A DNA stretch of 64,000 bases from an uncultured Mycoplasmatota bacterium (GTDB taxonomy: Bacteria > Bacillota_I > Bacilli_A > RF39 > UBA660). Position 1 is the first letter of the stretch. Each line of letters opens with the position of its first letter. This document shows positions 16,937-25,540 of this stretch, one piece after another. A program made the translations under genes and the position numbers. The stretch is from contig CAMSCJ010000008.1 of the NCBI GenBank assembly GCA_947056845.1, forward strand, positions 1 through 64,000, given 5' to 3'. The notes beneath the pieces are model-generated. The model worked only from the letters and a program-made list of their open reading frames with translations. It made no database searches and had not been told where the DNA came from.

Positions 16937-18316
16937 TCATTTAAAATTAAAATATGATGTATTATAATCTAAATCAATACCTTTTAATTTGACCATTTCA
17001 TCAATAGTTACAAAGGCATAACCTTCTTTTTCAAGTTCCTCCATAGCAAGCAATGCTCCTTCAACCGATTCAGTATATATATCGTGTAATAATACGATAG
17101 AGCCATCTGATACATTCTTAAGAATTTCTTCCTTTATTAAATAACGATCTTTTAATTTCCAATCAATAGAATCTACATTCCATAAAATAGTATGCATTAA
17201 AATTTGATTCTTTATATGAGGAGTTATATTACCATACGGAGGTCTTAATAGTGTTGGCTCGACGCCAATAACTTTTTTGATTTCAGATACACTATTATTA
17301 ATCTCTTCTAAAAACTCGCTATCGCTTAATAGATTTAAATTTTTGTGATTTTGTGTATGGGTTCCAATTTGATTTCCTTCTTGATAGGCTCTTTTTAGCA
17401 CCTCCGCATGATAAGGAACTCTACTTCCAAGAACAAAAAATGTTACTTTGGCATCATATTCTTTCATACCATCTAAAAGTCTTGTTGTCGTTTTAGTATT
17501 TGGACCATCATCAAAGGTAAAAGCAACTAATTTCTTATTTTTATATTTTTCTAAATCACGAGTTTCAGGAATTATATCACCTATTATTTCGTCATTATAA
17601 TTGTTTTGATAAGTTTCTTTTAACAAAAAGTTAATCTGTTCGTATGATAATCTAACTTTTATCTCCCCAACGGATCCATAAACTATTTGGTATTGAGGAA
17701 AGACGATTATCATACCAGTTTTATCAAAATAAATATTGTGATAATTTTCTTCCGTAGGTTTTATTCCCTCCTCTAGCCATTTATCATTAAACGTAAAACC
17801 TTTTTCTTCTGCGTATTTTAACAATTCATGTTTAACAATCATTGTTAACTCCTTAAAAGAAGAATCATCCTTAACAATATCAGTAATAGTTACATATTTT
17901 CTGGTAGATTTATTATATATGTAAGTTTCGTTTTGCTTATTATAATGAGCTCCCCCAGTATAAGAATTAGTTACTATATTAACATATATAATATCATTTA
18001 TTTCTGATACTTGAGCATTTAAAATAAAATCATATTTAGAACTCATAATATCTTTAGATTTTTCAACCGTTGCCAAAAATTCTTCTTTTCGATTAATAAC
18101 ATAGTTTTCAATTTGCTTATCTAATTCTTTAATATCTGTTTTATCATAATCAATTTTCAAATCATAATATTCAGTTTGTAGAATAAGATGATTTTCTTCG
18201 TGAAATTTATGAGGTTTTATAGTTTTAACTAATATACAAATTCCAATTATTAGTAAAATAAATAATATTAAAACTGCTATTTTACCGTTTTTATTTAATT
18301 TTCTTTTCTTTTTCAT
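16937..18316 (-). CDS. Membrane-anchored polysaccharide (peptidoglycan) deacetylase, PdaC-like
   Basis: The 459-aa protein has a basic N-terminus and one transmembrane helix (about 12-32), a DUF4163/DUF3298-like exported domain (about 40-245) and a C-terminal NodB deacetylase domain (about 260-450). All NodB motifs are visible: TFDDGP, the metal His pair in GTHTQNH, RPPYG, the Asp/Trp stretch DSIDWK and LLHD. The domain order equals that of Bacillus PdaC, a peptidoglycan deacetylase that confers lysozyme resistance. It should act outside the membrane. A GTG lies three codons upstream, but the ATG at 18316 keeps a basic MKKKRK start. The gap to ogt is 46 nt. Confidence 0.9.
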   Translation of the reverse strand: MKKKRKLNKNGKIAVLILFILLIIGICILVKTIKPHKFHEENHLILQTEYYDLKIDYDKTDIKELDKQIENYVINRKEEFLATVEKSKDIMSSKYDFILNAQVSEINDIIYVNIVTNSYTGGAHYNKQNETYIYNKSTRKYVTITDIVKDDSSFKELTMIVKHELLKYAEEKGFTFNDKWLEEGIKPTEENYHNIYFDKTGMIIVFPQYQIVYGSVGEIKVRLSYEQINFLLKETYQNNYNDEIIGDIIPETRDLEKYKNKKLVAFTFDDGPNTKTTTRLLDGMKEYDAKVTFFVLGSRVPYHAEVLKRAYQEGNQIGTHTQNHKNLNLLSDSEFLEEINNSVSEIKKVIGVEPTLLRPPYGNITPHIKNQILMHTILWNVDSIDWKLKDRYLIKEEILKNVSDGSIVLLHDIYTESVEGALLAMEELEKEGYAFVTIDEMVKLKGIDLDYNTSYFNFK

Positions 18317-18362
18317 TTTAAACACCGCTTACTACTTCTTATTTAACTTTTTTGGACCACTA

Positions 18363-18899
18363 TTATTTACATCGCTGTGATTTTTTATAACTAAAAAATT
18401 CCTCTTTATAACCATTTTCTATTTTTAAAAGTTCAATTTTTTTATCTATTCCACCAGCATAGCCCGTTAAGCTTCCATTACTGCCAACAACTCTATGACA
18501 AGGGACAATTATTGATATTTCATTTTTGCCAACAGCTCCTCCAACGGCTTGGGCTGACATTCTTTTTAACCCCTTTTTATTTGCCAAAATATTTGCAATT
18601 TCACCATAAGTCAAAGTTTCGCCATAAGGAATTGAATATAAAATTTCCCAAACTTCATTTTGAAAAGGTGTACCTTTAAAATGCAGAGGTAATTTAAAAT
18701 TAGGTTCTTTACCACTAAAATAAATATCTAACCATTTTTTAGTATCTTTTAATATTGGTGTTTCTTTTTCTTCGTTTTCTTTATCTAAATAAAGGGCAAA
18801 ATATTTTTGACCTACAAACCATAACCCCGTTAAACCCAATTCATCAGCGGCTATCATAATCTCTCCTAAAGGAGATTTATATTTACTTGTATACTGCAT
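18363..18899 (-). CDS. ogt: Methylated-DNA--protein-cysteine methyltransferase
   Basis: The 178-aa suicide enzyme removes alkyl groups from O6-alkylguanine. The active-site motif is IVPCHRVVGSNGSLTGYAGG, with the acceptor Cys in PCHR. The winged-helix part reads FQNEVWEILYSIPYGETLTYGEIA, with the usual Arg finger region (KRMSAQAVGGAVGKN) following. An N-terminal Ada-like fold lobe is present. A GGAG site precedes the ATG at 18899. Together with tag it gives two alkylation-repair enzymes in the window. Confidence 0.95.
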   Translation of the reverse strand: MQYTSKYKSPLGEIMIAADELGLTGLWFVGQKYFALYLDKENEEKETPILKDTKKWLDIYFSGKEPNFKLPLHFKGTPFQNEVWEILYSIPYGETLTYGEIANILANKKGLKRMSAQAVGGAVGKNEISIIVPCHRVVGSNGSLTGYAGGIDKKIELLKIENGYKEEFFSYKKSQRCK

Positions 18900-18996
18900 A
18901 TTATCTTTATCTCCATTTCCTACTAAATATTTATAAATTTTTATGTGTCATTCGATACTTACTATTTTTCATTGTCTACACCTAATATTATAGCAC

Positions 18997-19026
18997 AAAA
19001 AAAGCAAAAATTCTAATTTGCTTTTT
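18997..19026 (-). terminator. intrinsic terminator after Rpn copy 1
   Basis: Minus-strand stem AAAAAGCAAA/TTTGCTTTTT with a following T run, about 30 nt after the stop at 19057. Confidence 0.8.
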
Positions 19027-19056
19027 AAAAATAAAAGTTATTATTAGCTACTATCT

Positions 19057-19887
19057 TTATTGATATAATGAACTTAACTGTTCTTTAGATAATCCTGTTA
19101 CATCCATTATAAAATTTATATCAAAATTTTTATTGATAAGATTTTTAGCTATTTCTCTTTTATTTTGATTAATTCCTTCTATTCTTCCTAAACTAATTCC
19201 TTCGCTTCTTCCTTCACGTTTCCCAACTTTATAAGCCGTATCATAATGTTCAGTTTCATTCATCATTAATCTTTCAATATCTTCCATTTTCGCATACTCC
19301 TCACTATCCAAATTATATCTTTTTATTTCTTCTAATATTTTTTTGTAAATACCACTTGTAATTATTTCATCTAATTCGTTTATATTTTCTGTATTAAATA
19401 AATTTACTAATTCATAATATTTATTTTCTTTATTATTTTTATTAACTTTGGTTAAATCAAAGATTTGATATTCTAACTTCTTTGTAAATATTTTATTTCT
19501 TACTTTCAATCTAACACTATTTTTTATTTCACTATTAAATAATGGATAATTTATTATGGCATATACTTTAATACTTTTTAATTTTTCATAATCCTCTCCC
19601 TCCTTTAAGCAATGATTAGTTATTATATTTGATGAATAAAATAATAATCTATCTTCAAAATTATGTCTATCGATATTTTGGAGTTCTAATATTACTATTT
19701 CTCTGCCAAGTAATAAATCAACTATCCCAACTTTGCCATTTTTATTTTCTTTTATTAAAGTAGTATTTAAATATTCTAGTTTTTTAACTTTAATATCAAA
19801 TAAATCTAATAATAATTGTTTTAAATATGCTTGATTACTAAACATTTTTTTAAATAAGTAATCATTTTCTAATGTGTATAATTCCAT
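19057..19887 (-). CDS. Rpn/PD-(D/E)XK nuclease-family protein (copy 1)
   Basis: The 276-aa protein belongs to the recombination-promoting nuclease/transposase_31-like family. The catalytic signature is Asp57 in GIVDLLL and Glu68-x-Gln70 in VILELQN. The C-terminus has the family's GKREGRSEGISLGRIEG stretch and a short helical domain (VTGLSKEQLSSLYQ). It is a close paralogue of 38828-39652 but has two fewer residues between Asp57 and Glu68 (GRE versus IVDGK), exactly in the active-site hairpin, which may affect activity. Promoter 19908-19936 places the transcript start about 20 nt before the ATG with no Shine-Dalgarno sequence. Rpn proteins cut DNA and have been implicated in recombination and phage defence. 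Confidence 0.85.
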   Translation of the reverse strand: MELYTLENDYLFKKMFSNQAYLKQLLLDLFDIKVKKLEYLNTTLIKENKNGKVGIVDLLLGREIVILELQNIDRHNFEDRLLFYSSNIITNHCLKEGEDYEKLKSIKVYAIINYPLFNSEIKNSVRLKVRNKIFTKKLEYQIFDLTKVNKNNKENKYYELVNLFNTENINELDEIITSGIYKKILEEIKRYNLDSEEYAKMEDIERLMMNETEHYDTAYKVGKREGRSEGISLGRIEGINQNKREIAKNLINKNFDINFIMDVTGLSKEQLSSLYQ

Positions 19888-19907
19888 ATATGTTAACTAC
19901 TAATTAA

Positions 19908-19936
19908 ATTATACTTTTTTTATGTTTTTTAGTCAA
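19908..19936 (-). promoter_or_regulatory. promoter of Rpn copy 1
   Basis: TTGACT (19931-19936), 17-bp spacer, TATAAT (19908-19913). The same boxes, spacing and distance to the ATG are found at Rpn copy 2. Confidence 0.75.
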
Positions 19937-19950
19937 TAGTATCTTATTAT

Positions 19951-19995
19951 TTATTTTGACAATTTTTCTAAAGTAAATTTAATTTTAGTAATCAT
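19951..19995 (-). CDS. possible 14-codon small ORF upstream of Rpn copy 1
   Basis: A GGAGGTG site stands five bases before ATG at 19995. The peptide is MITKIKFTLEKLSK, basic and short. Its stop lies 15 nt upstream of the -35 box of the Rpn promoter. Such a strong ribosome site without a following long gene is unusual. It could be a leader peptide, a real microprotein or the remnant of a lost gene. No promoter or homology supports it strongly. Confidence 0.3.
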   Translation of the reverse strand: MITKIKFTLEKLSK

Positions 19996-20050
19996 TTTCA
20001 CCTCCATACTTTTAATATAGTATAAAAGTTCTTGAAATCTTTTTTTGTAA

Positions 20051-20080
20051 TAAAAAAAATTGCAAATAATCTTGCAATTT
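20051..20080 (-). terminator. intrinsic terminator after the large XRE membrane regulator
   Basis: Perfect 8-bp stem AATTGCAA/TTGCAATT with a 6-nt loop, followed by a T run on the minus strand, 7 nt after the stop codon at 20087. Confidence 0.9.
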
Positions 20081-20086
20081 AATTTT

Positions 20087-21673
20087 TTATTCATTATTTT
20101 GATACCACAGAATTTCATTTTTATATTCTTCAATCTCAATTTTTAAATCATTAATATTTGATTCATATTCATATATTTTATTTTGATATGAGGAAATGAT
20201 TTCTTCTTGTTCCTGTAATTGTTTTTGGTAAAAATTTTTCATTTCTTCTTGATTCTGCCAATTTGCTTCGAAGGTATTTTTATTGGCTACTAATTTAGCA
20301 ATATTTTCTTTTGAAGCATATATTTTGACATTAACAATATCACTATTTAATTCAATTATTTTTTTATCATTAATATTTTTAATTACTTCTCTTACTAATT
20401 TTGGTGTATTAGAACAATTTCTCCATATATGGATACCATCTCCAGGTTGATTAAAGACTTTACCTTGACATAACTTATTTATCGAATACTCAATTTTGAC
20501 ATTATTGATGTCTGTTTCAATATATTCAGCATCTTCTAAATCATAATGACTACGATAAAATAAGTCATCTGCCATTTCAAGTTCTATCGCCTCCGTTTTA
20601 AGTTGTGTTTCATCCACTTCAACAACATCAAAACTTAATGTTCCTATAAATATTAAACCACAACTTACTCCAAAGATAATTAATGATAAAATAAAACTCC
20701 ATACCATTTTTTTCTTATCATTTTGACGATTAAAAATAAAATTAATTAACAGTAATATAAAGATAACATCAATTACGCCAATCGACAAAAACGCCCCAAG
20801 TAAACCAATAAAAAACATACCTGTCTTATAAACCATAAAGGAAATAATAAAACCTGCTAATATTCCAATGAGTAATAGTGATAAAAATAAACCAAAACAT
20901 AGGGCAAGTATTTTAATTATTCCAACGATAAATTTTGATAAACCAGTTATAAATCTATATTCACTATGTTTAGGATCTCTTATAATAATCTTGTTTTCAT
21001 TATTTCGAAATAATATTCTGTTTTTCTTATGGTTATCCGAATCTCCATCATCTTTTTTTAAAGCTAATTCTTCTTTAATATCACTATTAGTATTTTCATT
21101 ATTTATTTCTTTTTTTAATTTAGAATAATAATCTAAATACCTAGTCTTAAAAATATGTAGAAATACGATAATAGAAGATATCACAAAAAATACAATTATA
21201 ATACTATCTATTATTCCGTTTACATAATAATAATATTTATCAGGAATAAATGAAAAGATACTATCAAAAAGAAAATCAATAAAATTAAAACCTATTACTG
21301 ATATTATAATTAGTAGCAAAATTATTATTATTTCTTCAAATATACATTTCATTTTACTTTTAAAATTCATATTACTAAATAAATTAATTGTATCAGTTAA
21401 AAATTTTAAAAAGTCACTAACATATTTATTCAGATTCTTTTTAGATTCTTCTTCCCCCTTTACTTCTTTAATATCCTTATGCAATAAATCATCAATATTT
21501 AAATTGAATTTTTCACATAAGAAAATAATTTTATCCATTTCTGGATAGGCACTAGCAGATTCCCATTTTGAAATGGCCTGTCTCGATACCCCTAACTTTT
21601 CTGCAAGTTGTTCTTGTGAAAGATTATTGTCTTTTCTGATTTTTTTTAAATTATCAGCAAAATTATTTGTCAT
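20087..21673 (-). CDS. Large XRE-family regulator with membrane domain and coiled-coil tail
   Basis: In this 528-aa protein, residues about 7-61 are a Cro/CI helix-turn-helix (LSQEQLAEKLGVSRQAISKWE). Residues about 105-365 hold six to eight membrane helices, with charged cytoplasmic loops. Residues about 365-460 form a soluble extracytoplasmic-type region, and the last 70 residues (QEEMKNFYQKQLQEQEE...) form a coiled coil. It looks like a one-component transmembrane sensor-regulator. The promoter region upstream contains an 18-bp perfect palindrome that could be its operator. A GGAGG site precedes the ATG at 21673. Confidence 0.75.
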   Translation of the reverse strand: MTNNFADNLKKIRKDNNLSQEQLAEKLGVSRQAISKWESASAYPEMDKIIFLCEKFNLNIDDLLHKDIKEVKGEEESKKNLNKYVSDFLKFLTDTINLFSNMNFKSKMKCIFEEIIIILLLIIISVIGFNFIDFLFDSIFSFIPDKYYYYVNGIIDSIIIVFFVISSIIVFLHIFKTRYLDYYSKLKKEINNENTNSDIKEELALKKDDGDSDNHKKNRILFRNNENKIIIRDPKHSEYRFITGLSKFIVGIIKILALCFGLFLSLLLIGILAGFIISFMVYKTGMFFIGLLGAFLSIGVIDVIFILLLINFIFNRQNDKKKMVWSFILSLIIFGVSCGLIFIGTLSFDVVEVDETQLKTEAIELEMADDLFYRSHYDLEDAEYIETDINNVKIEYSINKLCQGKVFNQPGDGIHIWRNCSNTPKLVREVIKNINDKKIIELNSDIVNVKIYASKENIAKLVANKNTFEANWQNQEEMKNFYQKQLQEQEEIISSYQNKIYEYESNINDLKIEIEEYKNEILWYQNNE

Positions 21674-21950
21674 ACTTTTTCCTCCCTTACACGATAATTT
21701 TATAATTTTCTACCGGTAGCAAACCACCATTTTTCAGTTGTTTTTTGTAAAAAGTTGGTTGCATTTTATATAAAATGCTTAAAATTGTATACTTTTTTTA
21801 TTTACAAGTTGTATAAAATATAAAAAATATTTTAACTTCAATTCAACATTATTATAACACATAAAAAAAGAAACATTCTATATAAGGGGATTGACTTTAT
21901 GACCTACTGTTTATAAATTTATTATTTAAATAATCTAAAAAATAAGTTGA
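21674..21950. promoter_or_regulatory. intergenic control region of the large XRE regulator
   Basis: Between the XRE regulator start and the next terminator I see no gene. The region holds a perfect 18-bp palindrome at 21761-21778 (half site GCATTTTAT) and a 10-bp palindrome CTACCGGTAG at 21710-21719, GC-rich against an AT-rich background. There are two TTGTATA copies near 21786 and 21807. A weak promoter TTGAAG, 17 bp, TTTTAT may lie at about 21810-21838. The palindromes are candidate operators for XRE autoregulation. Confidence 0.45.
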
Positions 21951-21988
21951 TAAAAAAATTAGATGTAAAAATCATTATTTACATCTAA
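21951..21988 (-). terminator. intrinsic terminator after the lipoprotein gene
   Basis: The stem TTAGATGTAAA pairs with TTTACATCTAA and is followed by seven T on the minus strand. It is 12 nt after the stop at 22000. Confidence 0.92.
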
Positions 21989-21999
21989 ATATATACTAC

Positions 22000-22707
22000 T
22001 TATTTTATATTTATGGTTTTAACAAAATCTAAAACTTCTAAGGCTTCATCACCTTTAAGTCCATAATTTATGAAAATTATATTAGGATTTACGTCAAAAA
22101 AAGATATATCATTCCATTCTATATGCTTCTCGTAATAGCCAACAACTGCTTGCAGCCCATTATCTAAAATTATATTTTCATTTTTTCGCAATGTACCACA
22201 AAAATAAGCTTGCTCATGATCAAAATATAAAATTGCGTATTGATTAGCCTGACTTTTATATAATTTTAAGGCATATTTATAAAAATCATTTTCTTCATCT
22301 TTAGGTAGCTCTTCATATTTCCATTCATTTGGAATATTTATTTCTATTGTAACATTTTCAATTGTTTTTGAATATTTTTGATGTGTCTTAATCTTTTCAA
22401 CAATTTCTATTTTTGTTGTTCCAATTTGGGCAGGATAACTTTCATTAATCATACCAACATAGGTTATTTTTACAATCGTTCCAACTTCATAAGTAGTATT
22501 ATCATCTTTTAAATCAATACGAAATTTATCGGAACTTCTTCTTTCTTCCTCATCTTCATTAGGTTCAACTATAAGGTATGATGGCGTTACTTCAAGCACT
22601 TTTCCATAAAATGAATGTTCATCACTTTCATTTTTCTTTTTAACGCATCCTGTCATTACAACTAATAAAATACTACATATTAGAATAGTAAATAATACCT
22701 TTTTCAT
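22000..22707 (-). CDS. Lipoprotein of unknown function
   Basis: The 235-aa protein has a signal peptide ending in the lipobox LVVMTGC (Cys21), so it should be lipid-anchored on the outer face of the membrane. Residues 30-105 resemble a small OB-like barrel (FYGKVLEVTPSYLIVEPNED), as in DUF3221-type proteins. The remainder (IEINIPNEWKYEELPKDEEN) resembles a domain seen in other exported Firmicutes proteins. No catalytic motif is visible. The ATG at 22707 has a GGAG site; upstream in-frame codons do not. An extended -10 element (TGCTATAAT) lies about 35 nt upstream. Confidence 0.75.
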   Translation of the reverse strand: MKKVLFTILICSILLVVMTGCVKKKNESDEHSFYGKVLEVTPSYLIVEPNEDEEERRSSDKFRIDLKDDNTTYEVGTIVKITYVGMINESYPAQIGTTKIEIVEKIKTHQKYSKTIENVTIEINIPNEWKYEELPKDEENDFYKYALKLYKSQANQYAILYFDHEQAYFCGTLRKNENIILDNGLQAVVGYYEKHIEWNDISFFDVNPNIIFINYGLKGDEALEVLDFVKTINIK

Positions 22708-22753
22708 AATCAAATCTCCTTTAAAAACCAATGTTTTTTTTATTATAGCATAA

Positions 22754-22785
22754 AACAGAGTAAATCTTGTATAATCTACTCTGTT
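22754..22785 (-). terminator. intrinsic terminator after the P-type ATPase operon
   Basis: Stem ACAGAGTA/TACTCTGT with a short T run on the minus strand, about 75 nt after the ATPase stop codon and just ahead of the lipoprotein gene. Confidence 0.75.
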
Positions 22786-22857
22786 TATATAAATTAAAAC
22801 ATTAAAATTTATGGCTAATTATTTATAGTGTTTTCACAATTTTTTAATTAACATTAT

Positions 22858-25485
22858 CTATCTTTTACTTCTTATAGAGTTATTAATTTTTTTGTATATT
22901 TCTACTATTACCAAAATTGACATAGCAATAATAAATAGATAAACTAAATGAATAAACGGAATAGAGACTGTTTGTAAAAACTGTGAAAAGAATGGTATTT
23001 CCATCACTATTATTTGTAACATAATAGAACTAATAAAAGCTAGTAATAATAATTTGTTTGAAGTAAGAGATATACTAAATGCCGATCTATGTTCACTTCG
23101 ACAGTTAAAGACGTGAATATTTTGAATAAATACCATTAAGGCCATAATATAACCACGAGCCATAACTAATTCCATATTAAATTTATTTAATAGAATATAC
23201 CAAACTATAAAAACAGTAATACCAATAACTAATCCTGATACAATAATTTCTTGGAATAATTCTTTATTAAAAATCGATTCTTTGGTATCACGAGGTTTTT
23301 CTTCTAAAATTCCTTTTTCAGCTTTTTCAAAAGATAGTGCTAAATCTTGAATACCATCAGTTACGACGTTTAACCATAATAATTGAATAGCAACTAAAGG
23401 AAGCGGTAAATCTAATAATATGGATAAACAAAAGAATAAAACTTCCGCTAACCCACACGATATTAAAAATAAAATAATTTTACGAATATTAGCGTAAGCT
23501 ACTCTTCCTTCCTTAATGCCTACAACAATCGATTTAAAATTATCATCAACGATAATCATATCAGCAGTTTCTCTAGCAATATCGGTTCCACTTCCCATTG
23601 CAACACCAATATTAGCAGCTTTTAAAGCTGGAGCATCATTGACGCCATCACCGGTTACAGCAACAAATTCGCCTTGTCTTTTAAGTGATTCAACTATTTT
23701 TAATTTTTGTAATGGTGTTACTCTTGCAAAAACACGTTTCTGACAAATAAATTCATCAAAATATTTTTCATCTTTTCTTAAATTTTCCTCGACTTCGTCC
23801 CCCGTTGTTACTTCATTATAATCATTAGTAAGTTGTAATTCCTTAGCAATTGAAAAAGCGGTTAGGGGATGATCCCCCGTAATCATTAATACTTTTATGC
23901 CGGCTGTTTTACACTCTTCGATTGATATAACGACTTCTTTTCTTATCGGGTCAATAAAACCAACCATTCCCATAAAAGTTAATCCTTTGATATCGCTACT
24001 TTCGTACTTTTCTTTTTTGGCTATTTTGCCATTAGCAATAGCGATAACACGATATCCGTCACTCGCTAACTTTTCATTTTGTTCTTCTAATCTTGAACTA
24101 TCTAAATTATCAGTAATTAAATTAATATCTTTACAATAAGATTTAACTACTTCTAAAGACCCCTTAACTGTACAATAAACACATTCATCTTTTTCATAAA
24201 AGACAGCTGAATATTTATTTTCTGATTCATAAGGAATTATCTCTAAAATTTTAACGGAATTTTCATCACATTTAAGTTTTTTACCTAATACTTTAAAGGC
24301 TATATCAATTGAATCACCTATTTTTTTATCTTCAGTTACAGTAGCTTCATTATTAATAGTACCAAGTAAAGCGATTTCCTTAGCCAATTCAATATTTTCG
24401 CCCATTACACTACCATCAAAACTAAACCCTGTTCCTGTTATCTCATATTCATTATTATTGGGTAAAATTATTTTTTTAGCTGTCTGTTCATTGACCGTTA
24501 AAGTTCCTGTTTTATCACTTGCGATTACTGTACAACTGCCTAATGATTCAGCGGATTTTAATTTTCTAACAATAACATTCTTCTTGGCCATCTTATTTGA
24601 CGCAATTGTTAAAGCCATCGTTAAAGCAAGTGGTAAACCCTCAGGCATAGCTGATACAGCAAGGGCAATAACGGATAAAAATATTTCGTTATATGGTATT
24701 CCTTTAATTAATAAAAGAATAGTTATAATAATAGCCACTAATAATACTAAAACACTAATTTGTTTTGATAATTTTTCAACCCTAATAGTAAGTGGTGATT
24801 TTTCATCCCCAGTATTATTTAAACTATCAGCAATTTTCCCGATTTCTGTTTTAAGACCAATGCCAACAACAATAGCTTCCGCCCTGCCTGTTACGACATT
24901 GGTTCCGGAAAACAACATATTACTTTGTTCAGCAAGGATGACATTATCCTTTAAAATTACTTCACTATTTTTATTAACATTCACACTTTCACCGGTAAGT
25001 ATGGCTTCATCGACAGTCAAATTATGGGCTTCGGCAACTCGCATATCAGCAACTATTTTGTCGCCCGATTCTAATAAGACATAATCTCCAATTGTTAAAT
25101 CTAAAGAATCTATTAAAATTATATCTTTATTTCTAATTACCTTTACTTTGGTGGCAACAAGGTTTGCAAGGGCATCAGCAGCTGTTTTGGCCTTATTTTC
25201 TTGGTATGTACCCATTAAAGCATCAATTAAAATTATAAACAGTATAGCAATACCATCTATTACTTCACCCGCTATAAATGATACGAACACTGCCACTAAT
25301 AATAAAATAATCATTGGATCTTTAAACTCATTTAAAAATATTTTAAAAATACTCTCCTTTTCTTTTTGAGGTAAAATATTTTTCCCATATTTAGAAATTC
25401 TTGTCTTTACTACTTCATTTGTTAACCCATCTTTGTTTGTTTGTAATTCTTTTTCTAAACTTTCTATATCTTTATTATAGTACAT
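22858..25485 (-). CDS. P-type calcium-transporting ATPase (PMCA/PacL type)
   Basis: The 875-aa type II P-ATPase contains every hallmark: TGES actuator loop (ILTGESVNV), DKTGTLT phosphorylation site, membrane PEGLP motif (AMPEGLPLALTMAL), hinge GDGVNDAPALKAANIGVAMG and ten membrane helices. Helix 6 reads LLWLNVVTDGIQDLALS, with the N..TD pattern used for calcium binding in SERCA/PMCA pumps. The N-terminal cation-ATPase domain and C-terminal PF00689-type domain are both present. It should export Ca2+ from the cytoplasm, although Mn2+ is possible. GGAAGGAAG precedes the ATG at 25485. The CDF gene lies 55 nt upstream, so a metal-transport operon is likely. Confidence 0.93.
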   Translation of the reverse strand: MYYNKDIESLEKELQTNKDGLTNEVVKTRISKYGKNILPQKEKESIFKIFLNEFKDPMIILLLVAVFVSFIAGEVIDGIAILFIILIDALMGTYQENKAKTAADALANLVATKVKVIRNKDIILIDSLDLTIGDYVLLESGDKIVADMRVAEAHNLTVDEAILTGESVNVNKNSEVILKDNVILAEQSNMLFSGTNVVTGRAEAIVVGIGLKTEIGKIADSLNNTGDEKSPLTIRVEKLSKQISVLVLLVAIIITILLLIKGIPYNEIFLSVIALAVSAMPEGLPLALTMALTIASNKMAKKNVIVRKLKSAESLGSCTVIASDKTGTLTVNEQTAKKIILPNNNEYEITGTGFSFDGSVMGENIELAKEIALLGTINNEATVTEDKKIGDSIDIAFKVLGKKLKCDENSVKILEIIPYESENKYSAVFYEKDECVYCTVKGSLEVVKSYCKDINLITDNLDSSRLEEQNEKLASDGYRVIAIANGKIAKKEKYESSDIKGLTFMGMVGFIDPIRKEVVISIEECKTAGIKVLMITGDHPLTAFSIAKELQLTNDYNEVTTGDEVEENLRKDEKYFDEFICQKRVFARVTPLQKLKIVESLKRQGEFVAVTGDGVNDAPALKAANIGVAMGSGTDIARETADMIIVDDNFKSIVVGIKEGRVAYANIRKIILFLISCGLAEVLFFCLSILLDLPLPLVAIQLLWLNVVTDGIQDLALSFEKAEKGILEEKPRDTKESIFNKELFQEIIVSGLVIGITVFIVWYILLNKFNMELVMARGYIMALMVFIQNIHVFNCRSEHRSAFSISLTSNKLLLLAFISSIMLQIIVMEIPFFSQFLQTVSIPFIHLVYLFIIAMSILVIVEIYKKINNSIRSKR

Positions 25486-25540
25486 AAAATCTTCCTTCCT
25501 TTCTTAAAACTAGAACATCAAACGCTAAAAGGCTCGATAT

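Noticed and set aside
19951-20139. 62-aa ORF overlapping the end of the large XRE regulator
   Set aside because: It crosses that gene's terminator and lacks a ribosome site at its start; only the last 14 codons have one, and these are listed separately.
24458-25084. 208-aa plus-strand ORF opposite the P-type ATPase gene
   Set aside because: It is an antisense shadow of a strongly conserved ATPase coding region, with no ribosome site and a composition expected from reverse-complemented codons.
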